A stretch of DNA of 64,000 bases from Collinsella aerofaciens. GTDB taxonomy: Bacteria; Actinomycetota; Coriobacteriia; Coriobacteriales; Coriobacteriaceae. Where the stretch lies: positions 62,001 to 126,000 of the forward strand of contig NZ_SPFO01000006.1 of NCBI RefSeq assembly GCF_005845035.1, read 5' to 3'. The notes below the pieces were generated by a model, which was not told where the DNA came from, did not search any database, and was given only the letters and a program-made list of their open reading frames with translations. Made by a program: the position numbers and the translations under genes. Of this stretch, positions 54,165 to 61,941 are shown piece by piece (position 1 is the first letter of the stretch; each line of letters begins with the position of its first letter).

Positions 54165-55310
54165 ATGGACCTTGCAGACATCCGCCAGGCCATCGATGGC
54201 ATCGACACCACGCTGCTCAACAGCTTTGTCGAGCGCATGGACATTGCCACCGAGGTCGCCAAATCCAAGATCGAGATGGGCAAGGCCGTCTTCGACCCCG
54301 CCCGCGAGCGCTCCAAGCTCAACAACCTCGCCAGCCGCGCGCCAAAGCGCTACGAAGCTCAGACCATCACCCTGTTCCGCCTGCTTATGAGCATGAGCAA
54401 GGCCGAGCAGCAGCGCTACATCAACGAGCTCAAGGGCATCACCGTCTCGCAAAAGGCCCACGCCACGGCTGCAGCCTTTGACACGCCCTTCCCTCAAACG
54501 GCCACCGTTGCCTGCCAGGGCGTGGAAGGTGCCTATAGCCAGATCGCCGCGTGCAAACTCTTCGACGTGCCGGATATTGCGTTCTTCGAGACCTTCGAGG
54601 GCGTCATGCGCGCCGTGCGCGACGGCTTTTGCGAGTTTGGCGTACTGCCCATCGAAAACTCAACCGCCGGCTCGGTAAACGCCGTCTACGACCTGCTCGC
54701 ACAGTTCAACTTCCATATCGTGCGCTCGCTTCGCCTCAAGATCGATCACAACCTGCTCGTCAAGCCCGGCACCAAGCTCGCGGACATACGCGAGGTCTAC
54801 AGCCACGGTCAGGCCATCGCGCAGTGCGCTGGCTATATCGAGGGTCATAATCTGCACGCCTCCAAGTACCCCAACACCGCCATGTCGGCCGAGATGGTCG
54901 CCAACTCCGAGCGCACCGACGTCGCCGCCATCGCCTCGCGCAGCTGCGCGGCACTCTATGGCCTGGAGGTGCTGGAGCCCAACATTCAGGACTCGGACAA
55001 CAACTACACGCGCTTTGTCGTCATCAGCCGCGAGCCGCGCGTCTACCCCGGCGCCAACCGTACCTCGCTCATGATCACCACGGCCAACGAGCCGGGTGCG
55101 CTCTATCGCGTACTCGAGCGCTTCTACGCGCTCAATATCAACCTCATCAAGCTCGAGAGCCGCCCCATCCCCGGCCGCGACTTTGAGTTTATGTTCTACT
55201 TTGATCTGGACTGCCCCTTTGGCAGCAAGGCCCTCGACGACCTGCTCGATTCTATCGACGACGTGTGCGAGAGCTTCACCTACTTTGGCAGCTACACGGA
55301 GGTGTTCTAG
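54165..55310 (+). CDS. pheA: Bifunctional chorismate mutase / prephenate dehydratase (P-protein)
   Basis: Converts chorismate via prephenate to phenylpyruvate. Residues 1-85 are an AroQ-type chorismate mutase ('LADIRQAIDGIDTTLLNSFV', 'ERMDIATEVAKSKIEMGK'). Residues 105-280 are the dehydratase ('VACQGVEGAYSQIAA', 'FGVLPIENSTAGSV', 'NYTRFVVISREP'). The ACT domain at the end has 'NEPGALYRVLERFYALNINL' and 'KLESRPIPG', the Phe-binding GALV- and ESRP-like motifs. ATG 54165 follows GAAAGGGG and gives 381 residues, a normal P-protein. Confidence 0.95.
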   Translation: MDLADIRQAIDGIDTTLLNSFVERMDIATEVAKSKIEMGKAVFDPARERSKLNNLASRAPKRYEAQTITLFRLLMSMSKAEQQRYINELKGITVSQKAHATAAAFDTPFPQTATVACQGVEGAYSQIAACKLFDVPDIAFFETFEGVMRAVRDGFCEFGVLPIENSTAGSVNAVYDLLAQFNFHIVRSLRLKIDHNLLVKPGTKLADIREVYSHGQAIAQCAGYIEGHNLHASKYPNTAMSAEMVANSERTDVAAIASRSCAALYGLEVLEPNIQDSDNNYTRFVVISREPRVYPGANRTSLMITTANEPGALYRVLERFYALNINLIKLESRPIPGRDFEFMFYFDLDCPFGSKALDDLLDSIDDVCESFTYFGSYTEVF

Positions 55311-56561
55311 ATGACCGATACCGCCGCAACCCGCCCCTACGGAGTGCTGGGCCGCGTGCTGGGCCACAGCTACACCCCAACCATCTACAAAGAGCTCGCT
55401 GGGCTCGATTACGTGCGATTTGAGCGCGAGCCCGAGGACCTCGCGGCCTTTATGACGGGCGACGAGTGGGAGGGCACCAACGTGACCATCCCCTACAAGC
55501 GCGCCGTCATGGAGTATCTGGACGAGCTGAGCCCGCTCGCCGAGCGCATGGGCAACGTCAACACCATCACGCGCCTGCCCGACGGCCGCCTGCGCGGCGA
55601 TAATACTGACTACTTCGGTTTTCAGTGCCTTGTCGAGGAGCTGGGGGTTGAGGTCGCCGGCAAGAAGGCTCTCGTGCTCGGAGCCACTGGTGGCGCCGGC
55701 ACCACGGCAAGTATGGTGCTGGGAGACCTGGGCGCCATCGTCGTACCCGTGGGTCGCACGAGCGAGGTCAACTACGGCAACATCGCGCAGCAGTCCGACG
55801 CCGCCATGCTCGTCAACTGCACGCCTGCCGGCATGTCCCCCCACTGCCCCGACGCGCCTTGCACACTCGAAGGGCTCGATGCGCTCGAGGGCGTTATCGA
55901 CATTGTTTACAACCCCGCCCGCACGGGCCTGATGCTCGAGGCCGAGCGCCGCGGCATCCCCTGCATCGGCGGCCTACTGATGCTCGTGGCCCAAGCGGCA
56001 CAGGCCGTCGAGCGCTATACCGGCCAAGTCACCCCGCGCAAGCGCATCTTAGACGTAACGGAGCGTCTGTCCCGCTGCGAACAAAACATCGCGCTGATCG
56101 GCATGCCGGGTTCGGGCAAGACCCGCGTGGGTGAGCAGATCGCCCAGCTCACGGGCCGCGAGCACATCGACTTGGATCGCGCGCTCGAGGAGCGTCTGGG
56201 CATGCCCTGTGCCGACTTTATCGTCGAGCGCGGCGAGGCGGCCTTCCGCGAACAGGAGACGGCGGCGCTGGCCGACATCTCCAAGCGCAGCGGCCTGGTG
56301 CTCTCCACCGGCGGCGGCGTGGTCACACGCGACGAGAACTACCCGCTGCTGCACCAGAATAGCCAGATCGTGATGCTCAACCGTAAGCTCGACGAGCTCG
56401 CCCACAAGGGCCGCCCCATCACCGCGCGCGACGGCATCGATAAGTTAGCCGAACAGCGCATGCCCCGCTACCGCGCCTGGGCCGACTACATCATCGACTC
56501 ACGCGACTGCGCCGCCAACACCGCCCGTGCCCTCCTCGACACCCTCTCACCCGCTCTCTAA
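55311..56561 (+). CDS. Fused shikimate dehydrogenase and shikimate kinase
   Basis: One 416-residue chain carries two steps. Residues 1-255 are AroE: 'GRVLGHSYTPTIYKELAG', 'GTNVTIPYKRAVMEYLDE', 'MGNVNTITRLPDGRLRGDNT' and 'LVLGATGGAGTTASMVLGDL'. Residues from about 260 are AroK: Walker A 'ALIGMPGSGKTRVGEQIAQL', 'HIDLDRALEE' and 'LVLSTGGGVVTRDEN', plus the Arg-rich lid 'KGRPITARDG'. There is no start codon or stop between the halves, so it is a true fusion that may pass shikimate directly. The ATG abuts the pheA stop. Confidence 0.95.
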   Translation: MTDTAATRPYGVLGRVLGHSYTPTIYKELAGLDYVRFEREPEDLAAFMTGDEWEGTNVTIPYKRAVMEYLDELSPLAERMGNVNTITRLPDGRLRGDNTDYFGFQCLVEELGVEVAGKKALVLGATGGAGTTASMVLGDLGAIVVPVGRTSEVNYGNIAQQSDAAMLVNCTPAGMSPHCPDAPCTLEGLDALEGVIDIVYNPARTGLMLEAERRGIPCIGGLLMLVAQAAQAVERYTGQVTPRKRILDVTERLSRCEQNIALIGMPGSGKTRVGEQIAQLTGREHIDLDRALEERLGMPCADFIVERGEAAFREQETAALADISKRSGLVLSTGGGVVTRDENYPLLHQNSQIVMLNRKLDELAHKGRPITARDGIDKLAEQRMPRYRAWADYIIDSRDCAANTARALLDTLSPAL

Positions 56562-56563
56562 CC

Positions 56564-56604
56564 AAAACCACCACAAAGGAGACAGGCACCTTTGTGGTGG
56601 TTTT
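56564..56604 (+). repeat. Perfect 16-bp inverted repeat between aroE/K and aroQ
   Basis: AAAACCACCACAAAGG and CCTTTGTGGTGGTTTT flank the nine-base loop AGACAGGCA. The stem could terminate in either direction, though the T-run is inside the stem. The loop part GACAGGCACCTTT resembles a short repeat that seems common in other bacterial genomes, so a dispersed element is possible. It splits aroQ from the rest of the operon. Confidence 0.7.
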
Positions 56605-56625
56605 CCAACCGCAAAGGAAGCAACC

Positions 56626-57063
56626 ATGAAAGCACTCGTCATCAACGGCCCCAACCTCAACATGCTCGGCATTCGCGAGCCGGGCATCTATGGCAGCGAC
56701 AACTACGACCGCTTAGTGCAGATCTGCCAGGAAGCAGGGGCCGCGCAGGGGTTTGACGAGGTCGAGGTCTTCCAGTCCAACCACGAGGGCAGCATCGTCG
56801 ACAAGATCCAGGAGGCCTACGGCAAGGTCGACGGCATCGTCATCAACCCGGCAGCCTACACACATACGAGCGTGGCGATCCTCGACGCCCTCAAGGCCGT
56901 CGCCATCCCCGCCGTCGAGGTCCACATCAGCGCCGTCGAGACCCGCGAGGACTTCCGCCAAGTGAGCTACGCACGCCTAGCCTGCTTCGCCACCATCACC
57001 GGCGAAGGCCTCCAAGGCTACGCCCACGCGCTGGAGCTGCTGGGGGAACGTCTCGAAAAGTAG
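56626..57063 (+). CDS. aroQ: 3-dehydroquinate dehydratase, type II
   Basis: Converts dehydroquinate to dehydroshikimate. The small 145-residue protein has the type II pattern: 'LVINGPNLNMLGIREPGIYG', 'VFQSNHEGSIVDKIQEA', 'GIVINPAAYTHTSVAILDAL' and 'VEVHISAVETREDFRQVSY'. The catalytic Tyr and His are present. ATG 56626 follows AAAGGA. It completes the shikimate route in this operon. Confidence 0.96.
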   Translation: MKALVINGPNLNMLGIREPGIYGSDNYDRLVQICQEAGAAQGFDEVEVFQSNHEGSIVDKIQEAYGKVDGIVINPAAYTHTSVAILDALKAVAIPAVEVHISAVETREDFRQVSYARLACFATITGEGLQGYAHALELLGERLEK

Positions 57064-57108
57064 CCTCGCGAGCAAATCCATCAACGCGATTCACACGCTA
57101 ATAATGCC

Positions 57109-57150
57109 AGTGCCGCCAGCAGCAACCTTGCTACTGGCGGCACTTTATTA
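57109..57150 (+). terminator. Terminator after aroQ
   Basis: AGTGCCGCCAG-C-AGCAA pairs with TTGCT-A-CTGGCGGCACT with one mismatch; TTATTA follows. An outer pair, ATGCCAG (57104) and CTGGCAT (57151), nests around it. It closes the aromatic operon. Confidence 0.75.
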
Positions 57151-57156
57151 CTGGCA

Positions 57157-57162
57157 TATAAT
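57157..57162 (+). promoter_or_regulatory. -10 box before the DUF4869-like gene
   Basis: A perfect TATAAT lies 32 bases before the ATG. The -35 region overlaps the 3' arm of the aroQ terminator and is poor. Confidence 0.5.
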
Positions 57163-57193
57163 CATTGCAGTCACACAACGTCTGGAGACGCGC

Positions 57194-57643
57194 ATGTTAA
57201 GCATCCATCTGGGGGATTACCCTGGTTCCATCTACGATACCGAAACCTATTTTAGGAACTCATACTTGGACTCATGGTTCGAAGACCCTATGGCCGCACA
57301 GATTATTAAAAGCGTGGACGGATCAGAGCTCATCGGTCCCCACAACATCGTAAGCAAACAGCTGGGCTCGATCACCCCACTCGAACTGTCCGGCGGCGTT
57401 AAGACGCTGCTGCTGGTGCGCAATCTCCCAAATATGGTGTTCAACGCATCCACCTGCGGAGACAACTGTGCCCGCTGGCTACTCAAGATCGGCAAAGAGC
57501 AGGATGTGCTGGTGACCTTATACCACATCATGAAATTCCCCTGGAAGAGCTTTAAGATCCGCATCGATAACGATGGCCGCAACGTCAGGAACATGCAGGA
57601 GTTTGTCGGTGCCACCAATGACTTTTTGGATGTTGATGAGTAA
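57194..57643 (+). CDS. DUF4869-like protein, first half of a two-gene accessory system
   Basis: The 149-residue protein opens 'MLSIHLGDYPGSIYDTETYF', which from memory matches the start of the DUF4869 family, found in gut Firmicutes and of unknown function. The rest is a mixed alpha/beta chain with no membrane segment; 'STCGDNCARWLLKI' and 'VLVTLYHIMKFPW' are notable. The start ATG 57194 follows GGAG at six bases. The frame is open upstream into the terminator, but that part is not coding-like. Its stop overlaps the ATPase start by one base, so the two proteins are made together. GC is lower than in the aro genes, suggesting transfer. Confidence 0.75.
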   Translation: MLSIHLGDYPGSIYDTETYFRNSYLDSWFEDPMAAQIIKSVDGSELIGPHNIVSKQLGSITPLELSGGVKTLLLVRNLPNMVFNASTCGDNCARWLLKIGKEQDVLVTLYHIMKFPWKSFKIRIDNDGRNVRNMQEFVGATNDFLDVDE

Positions 57644-58644
57644 TGAGGGGAACACATACTGTTGTCGTCGAGCGCGCAAAGGTCAAATACACACTCACGT
57701 TTAAGCGCAATATTTCCTTTATACGCGGCAACAGCGGCACGGGTAAAACGACGCTCATCTCGATGATTCGCGACTACAACGACCGAGGACCGGAAAGCGG
57801 CGTTGCACTCAGTTGCGACGTGCCTTGCGAAACGCTTTCCGGCAGACGCTGGGAGCGCGAGCTATCGATCATCGAAGATTCAATCGTCTTTCTAGATGAG
57901 GGTAACGAGTTTATCTACTCAAAGGACTTCGCCAAAGCCGTCAACGGCTCGTCCAACTATTTTGTTCTGATATCTCGTCGCGATGCCAACGAGCTCCCCT
58001 ACAGCGTTGATGAGATCCTGAAGCTAGTCAACACGACAAGTAAAACAATCAATGGCCGCAAGAGCGACAGGCGCTTCTACTCGGTGACCAAGCCGCTATA
58101 TGACCACACGGCAAGTATGCTGTATCAGGATCTAAATGTTGGATTCGAGGTACCCGACGCCGTAGTTGTCGAGGATAGCAAATCTGGCTATCAATTCTAC
58201 GACGCTCTTTGCAACCGACTCGGGATCCCCTGCTATACCGCCACCGGCGTTGCGAATCTAAAACGTACGATTCACGAATGTCCCGAGCAAAACATCCTTG
58301 CTATTGGAGACGGAGCAGCATTTGGTCCCTACATCGAAAAGGTGCTCGGACAGCGCGTTTACAAGAACGTACGCTTGTTCCTCCCCGAATCATTCGAGTG
58401 GACACTCCTGCAATCTGGCCTCATTCCCAGTAACGATATCTTAAAAATCCTCGAGGATCCCTCAAGCTATATCGAAAGCCGCGACTACCTGAGCTGGGAG
58501 CGGTTCTTCACCGATGTGTTGATCAAATACTCGGCAGACACTCGCTACGCCTACAGAAAGGTAAAGCTCAATGAGCAGTACCTGAGGCCGCAGGCGATGA
58601 ATGCAGTTGCAAACGTCTTGCCCGAGTGCCTGAAGGCAGACTAG
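57643..58644 (+). CDS. P-loop ATPase with Toprim-like C-terminal half, partner of the DUF4869-like protein
   Basis: Walker A is 'IRGNSGTGKTTLISMI' (residues 29-36) and Walker B 'SIVFLDEGNEF' (81-90); 'NYFVLISRRD' follows as a sensor-like strand. From about 172 a second domain begins with 'AVVVEDSKSGYQFYDALC', and 'ILAIGDGAAFGPYIEKVLG' lies at 219-236. The invariant-looking Glu and Asp recall Toprim nuclease folds, but a full DxD is not seen. It has 333 residues, soluble. Similar proteins in gut Firmicutes stand beside DUF4869 genes and are often mis-named translation initiation factor 2; this comes from memory. ATP-dependent nucleic-acid processing or defence is possible, not shown. Confidence 0.75.
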   Translation: MRGTHTVVVERAKVKYTLTFKRNISFIRGNSGTGKTTLISMIRDYNDRGPESGVALSCDVPCETLSGRRWERELSIIEDSIVFLDEGNEFIYSKDFAKAVNGSSNYFVLISRRDANELPYSVDEILKLVNTTSKTINGRKSDRRFYSVTKPLYDHTASMLYQDLNVGFEVPDAVVVEDSKSGYQFYDALCNRLGIPCYTATGVANLKRTIHECPEQNILAIGDGAAFGPYIEKVLGQRVYKNVRLFLPESFEWTLLQSGLIPSNDILKILEDPSSYIESRDYLSWERFFTDVLIKYSADTRYAYRKVKLNEQYLRPQAMNAVANVLPECLKAD

Positions 58645-58648
58645 ATAC

Positions 58649-58683
58649 AGCGGGGAGGGCCAAGTTGGTCCTCCCCGCTTTTG
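58649..58683 (+). terminator. Terminator of the DUF4869-ATPase pair
   Basis: AGCGGGGAGG-G-CCAA pairs with TTGG-T-CCTCCCCGCT with one G-T pair; TTTTG follows. It lies four bases after the stop codon. Confidence 0.88.
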
Positions 58684-58911
58684 TTACGCCTTCTTGATCA
58701 CGTACGCCAATCCAATATCGCAGGCACAGCGTACGATTGACGCGAAGAACCACGATGCTGGCAGCGTCATAAGCAGAGGCTTGCTCACGCTCGGCTCCAG
58801 CCCCCTTTGGCGCGCCGTATAACCAATCCACATCAGCAGCACAATAGCAGCTCACGCCACGGCTTCGGCCTAAACGTATACCCGGCAAGAACAAAGAACA
58901 CCGGCATGTGA
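58684..58911 (-). pseudogene. Remnant of an acyltransferase-3-like membrane protein
   Basis: On the minus strand one frame reads 'LFHMPVFFVLAGYTFRPKPV', like the first helix of acyltransferase-3 (OafA/fucose O-acetylase type) proteins. It then hits a TGA and continues in the same frame with 'AAIVLLMWIGYTARQRGLEP' and a hydrophobic end 'FASIVRCACDIGLAYVIKKA' to TAA at 58684. The roughly 250 residues between such ends are missing, so this looks like a gene reduced by internal deletion. No function is expected. The family is judged from about 15 residues and is tentative. The minus-strand ORF at 58568-58894 in another frame is not supported. Confidence 0.5.
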
Positions 58912-58942
58912 AAAAGCCCAGACCACCAAGCGGTCCGGGCTT
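58912..58942 (-). terminator. Terminator of tRNA-Arg(TCT)
   Basis: AGCCCGG and TCGGGCT form a stem on the minus strand, followed by TTTTTC. It begins ten bases after the tRNA 3' end. Confidence 0.65.
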
Positions 58943-58951
58943 AATAAACGA

Positions 58952-59028
58952 TGGTGCTCCATGGCGGATTCGAACCGTCGACCTTGGGATTAGAAGTCCC
59001 CTGCTCTATCCAACTGAGCTAATGGAGC
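58952..59028 (-). tRNA. tRNA-Arg (anticodon TCT)
   Basis: The cloverleaf on the minus strand has acceptor GCTCCAT/ATGGAGC, D-stem GCTC/GAGC, anticodon loop CTTCTAA between GGGA and TCCC, and T-stem and loop GACGG-TTCGAAT-CCGCC with weak outer pairing. The CCA is encoded. The anticodon TCT reads AGA. It lies at the border between the accessory pair and the surface polymer genes; tRNA genes are frequent island borders. Confidence 0.93.
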
Positions 59029-59082
59029 AAATAACCGCACGCCCAAGCACGCGCACGCGCGCCAGGCGCAGATAATTATAAC

Positions 59083-59850
59083 CTAGTTGAACTGCTCGCG
59101 GTACGCCTTACAGACCTCATCAACCGGGCCGTCCATGCGAAGGTCGCCCTTCTCAATCCAAACGGCGCGCTGGCAGATGCGCTCAACCTGCTCCATAGAG
59201 TGCGAAACGAACAGAACCGTCACGTCACCGCTCTGGATAAAGTGCTGAATACGCGCCTCGCACTTTTGCTGGAAGAACACGTCACCGACGGAGAGCGTCT
59301 CATCAACGATCAGAATATCGGGCTCGGTAATCGTGGCGATTGCAAAGGCGATACGCGCCACCATGCCCGAAGAGAAGTTCTTAAGCGGCATGTCGACAAA
59401 GTTCTGCAGCTCGGCGAACTCGATAATGCCGTCAAAGTTGGCGTCGATGAACTCCTTGGTATAGCCGAGCAGCGCACCGTTCAAATAAATGTTCTCGCGC
59501 GCCGTCAGCTCGGGGTCAAAGCCAGCGCCAAGCTCAATCAGTGGTGCGATGTTACCGTGCACCTTAACGCTGCCCTCGCTAGGCTCAAGCACGCCGGCGA
59601 TAATCTTGAGCATCGTAGACTTGCCGGAACCATTGGTGCCCACCAGGCCCACGACCTCGCCGCGATGAATATCGAACGAGATGTGCTTAAGCGCCCTAAA
59701 CTCCTCAAAGAACAGCTCGTGCTTGGCAAGCTTAATGAAATACTCCTTGAGGTTGGTCAGCGACTCGGACGCCATGTTAAAGATCATGGTGACGTCGTCG
59801 ACCTCGACAGCCAGAGGCTGCTCGCTGTAATCAACAACAGATTCAGTCAT
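59083..59850 (-). CDS. ABC transporter ATP-binding protein for surface polysaccharide export (Wzt/TagH type)
   Basis: Energises export of a lipid-linked glycan such as teichoic-acid-like polymer or O-antigen-like chain. Walker A 'LVGTNGSGKSTMLKIIAGVL', the 'GNIAPLIELGAGFDPELTAR' loop typical of the Wzt/TagH class, signature 'KNFSSGMVARIAFAIA', and Walker B 'ILIVDETLSVGD' are present. It has 255 residues without the C-terminal sugar-binding domain found in some relatives. ATG 59850 lies seven bases after AAGGAG. The permease gene is 11 bases upstream. Confidence 0.93.
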   Translation of the reverse strand: MTESVVDYSEQPLAVEVDDVTMIFNMASESLTNLKEYFIKLAKHELFFEEFRALKHISFDIHRGEVVGLVGTNGSGKSTMLKIIAGVLEPSEGSVKVHGNIAPLIELGAGFDPELTARENIYLNGALLGYTKEFIDANFDGIIEFAELQNFVDMPLKNFSSGMVARIAFAIATITEPDILIVDETLSVGDVFFQQKCEARIQHFIQSGDVTVLFVSHSMEQVERICQRAVWIEKGDLRMDGPVDEVCKAYREQFN

Positions 59851-59861
59851 CACAGCACTCC

Positions 59862-60707
59862 TTAGATGTAGAGGATGAATTTGCGCTCGGACTTATGGAA
59901 CACGGTGTAGCCAATAGCAAGCGCAAGAACCGCCCAAGCGACGCACATACCAAGCGTCAAGAACGAAGGCGTGGTCTGGAACAGGAAGATGTCACGCATA
60001 AACTGCAGGTAGTTGTACATGGGGTTCGCATAGACCAGGATGCGCACGATATGGGGCATTTGCGCAACGAAGTCGGTCGTCCAGAAGATGGGCGTAATGT
60101 AGGTCCATGCCGTGATGACGACGCTCCACAGATGCATGACATCGCGGAAGAAAACCGTGAGGGCGGAGAGCATCATGCCCAGGCCCATGCAGAAGCACAT
60201 AAGCAAGAACAAGCAAACAGGCAGCAGAATGAGGTGCCACGAAGGCATAACGCGGAACCACAGCATAACGATGGCGACGGCGACCAGCGAGAAGGCAAAG
60301 TTGACCAGCGAGAAGAGCACCTTCTGCACCGGGAAGACCCAGCGGTGAACCTTGACCTTCTTGAGCAGCGGAGCTGCGCCCACGATCGACGTCAGCGCCT
60401 GGTTCGTAGACTCGGACATGACGGCAAAGGTGACGTTACCCACGATCAAGTACAGCGGGTACATCTCGGGCGTAATAGAGCCGTTGCGACCCTGGGCAAA
60501 AATCGTCGAGAACACGATGGCCATGACGATCATCATCAGCAGCGGGTTGAGCACCGACCACGCAACGCCCAACACGCTGCGACGATACTTAATCTTAAAA
60601 TCCTTGGTAACCAGCTGACGAAGGATAAACGCGTCCTTCTCAAATTCGTTCTTAGCAAACGTCGCAGGCAGACTGCGAGTTTCTTGTTGCTTTGTCTGAT
60701 CCGACAC
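59862..60707 (-). CDS. ABC-2 type permease for surface polysaccharide export (Wzm/TagG type)
   Basis: The membrane channel partner of the ATPase next door. Six hydrophobic segments follow the cytoplasmic start 'LVTKDFKIKYRRSVLGVAWS', the usual ABC-2 polymer-exporter motif; 'ITPIFWTTDFV' and 'ANPMYNYLQFMRDIF' are also typical. GTG 60707, eight bases after AAAGGAG, gives 281 residues; the frame runs on upstream without conserved sequence. Confidence 0.93.
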   Translation of the reverse strand: MSDQTKQQETRSLPATFAKNEFEKDAFILRQLVTKDFKIKYRRSVLGVAWSVLNPLLMMIVMAIVFSTIFAQGRNGSITPEMYPLYLIVGNVTFAVMSESTNQALTSIVGAAPLLKKVKVHRWVFPVQKVLFSLVNFAFSLVAVAIVMLWFRVMPSWHLILLPVCLFLLMCFCMGLGMMLSALTVFFRDVMHLWSVVITAWTYITPIFWTTDFVAQMPHIVRILVYANPMYNYLQFMRDIFLFQTTPSFLTLGMCVAWAVLALAIGYTVFHKSERKFILYI

Positions 60708-60867
60708 GGATGCAACTCCTTTACTCGTAATCGTTGACAAACGAACAGTATAGACCCGACAGGCAGGCAAACGAATCGCGCAACAAAACTGGAGAACTAA
60801 CCCACATCTTAGGATGCCAGGCGCAAACGGCTATACTTTCAGAGATTGAAATTCAAAGGAGCATTGA
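60708..60867. promoter_or_regulatory. Divergent promoter region of the exporter and glycosyltransferase
   Basis: On the plus strand TTAGGA and TATACT lie 17 bases apart, with the -10 about 30 bases before the glycosyltransferase GTG. On the minus strand TATACT about 45 bases before the permease start could serve the exporter, with a poor -35. No operator was recognised. Confidence 0.5.
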
Positions 60868-61836
60868 GTGAATTCTGAATCCATTGCCGTCATTATCCCC
60901 TGCTACAACGAAGCCCTCACGATCGGTAAGGTCGTCGACGACTTTCACCGCGAGCTTCCGCAGGCGACGGTCTATGTCTATGACAATAACTCGTCGGACG
61001 AGACTTCCCGCATCGCAACAGAGCATGGTGCGACGGTCCGCTTTGAGCCGCGTCAGGGCAAGGGCAACGTCTGCCGCCAGATGTTTCGCGACATCGACGC
61101 CGATTGCTACCTGATGGTCGACGGCGACGACACCTACCCCGCCGAGGCGGCCAAAGCCCTCTGCGAGCCTATCCTCAGCGGCACGGCCGACATGACCGTA
61201 GGCGATCGCCTTTCCAACGGCACCTACGCCGAGGAAAACAAGCGTGCCTTCCACGGCTTTGGCAACAATCTGGTCCGTGCCATGATCAAGTGGATCTATG
61301 GCTACAGCTTCGATGATGTCATGACCGGCTACCGTGCCATGAGCCGCCCGTTCGTTAAAACCTTCCCCGTGCTTTCCGAGGGCTTCCAGATCGAAACCGA
61401 GCTCTCAATCCACGCCGTCGACCACCGCTGGCGCATCAAAGATGTGCCCATCGAGTACCGCGACCGTCCGGAAGGCTCCGAGTCCAAGCTCAATACCGTG
61501 AGCGACGGCATTAAAGTCGTTGCGATGATCGGCACGCTGTTCAAGGACTACCGCCCGCTGAAGTTCTTCAGCCTCGTCGCGCTTCTGTTTGCGGTGATCG
61601 GCCTCGCCTTGGGCACGCCCATCGTTGTCGAGTATTTCCAGACCGGCCTCGTTCCGCGCTTCCCCACCGCCATGCTCGCCGCGTCGTTTATGTTCCTGTG
61701 CGGTCTGAGCCTTGCGACCGGCTTCATCCTCGATTCCGTGGCAAAGGTCGAAAAAAAGCAGTGGGAGGTCAACGTGTACAGCAAATACGCCTACGACGAC
61801 CAGCCCGGCAGGTCCGCCACCACGCCAAGCGAGTGA
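60868..61836 (+). CDS. GT2-family glycosyltransferase with two C-terminal membrane helices
   Basis: Likely transfers a sugar from a nucleotide sugar to a lipid or growing glycan at the membrane. The GT-A start is 'IAVIIPCYNEALTIGKVVDD', and DxD-like 'YLMVDGDDTYPAEAA' is the metal site. 'SEGFQIETELSIHAVD' is typical of dolichyl-phosphate-mannose-synthase-like enzymes. Two hydrophobic hairpin segments end the protein ('FFSLVALLFAVIGLALGTPI', 'LAASFMFLCGLSLATGFIL'). GTG 60868 follows AAAGGAG; 322 residues. It stands alone between a divergent exporter and a shared terminator. Confidence 0.92.
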   Translation: MNSESIAVIIPCYNEALTIGKVVDDFHRELPQATVYVYDNNSSDETSRIATEHGATVRFEPRQGKGNVCRQMFRDIDADCYLMVDGDDTYPAEAAKALCEPILSGTADMTVGDRLSNGTYAEENKRAFHGFGNNLVRAMIKWIYGYSFDDVMTGYRAMSRPFVKTFPVLSEGFQIETELSIHAVDHRWRIKDVPIEYRDRPEGSESKLNTVSDGIKVVAMIGTLFKDYRPLKFFSLVALLFAVIGLALGTPIVVEYFQTGLVPRFPTAMLAASFMFLCGLSLATGFILDSVAKVEKKQWEVNVYSKYAYDDQPGRSATTPSE

Positions 61837-61888
61837 AAGATCTTCCGCAAAATACTATTGGCACCACTGCGCAGATAGCCATCAACAA

Positions 61889-61920
61889 GAAAAGCCGCCG
61901 TTAAAGAACGGCGGCTTTTA
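61889..61920. terminator. Bidirectional terminator between the glycosyltransferase and rmlCD
   Basis: AAAAGCCGCCGTT-AAAG-AACGGCGGCTTTT is a near-perfect stem with A-rich and T-rich flanks, so it can stop both converging transcripts. Confidence 0.9.
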
Positions 61921-61941
61921 CTCTCGAAAAGTTGATAGCGG

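Noticed and set aside
57194..58644. Toxin-antitoxin module
   Set aside because: Sizes (149 and 333 residues) and the ATPase motifs do not match known toxin-antitoxin families. Overlapping genes alone are not enough.
58568..58894. A 108-codon minus-strand frame after the ATPase gene
   Set aside because: It crosses the strong terminator and the end of the plus-strand ATPase gene. A different frame carries the acyltransferase-like remnant.
57064..58950. Prophage or integrative element at tRNA-Arg(TCT)
   Set aside because: No integrase, and no duplicate of the tRNA 3' end was found on the far side. A small accessory island is as far as the sequence goes.
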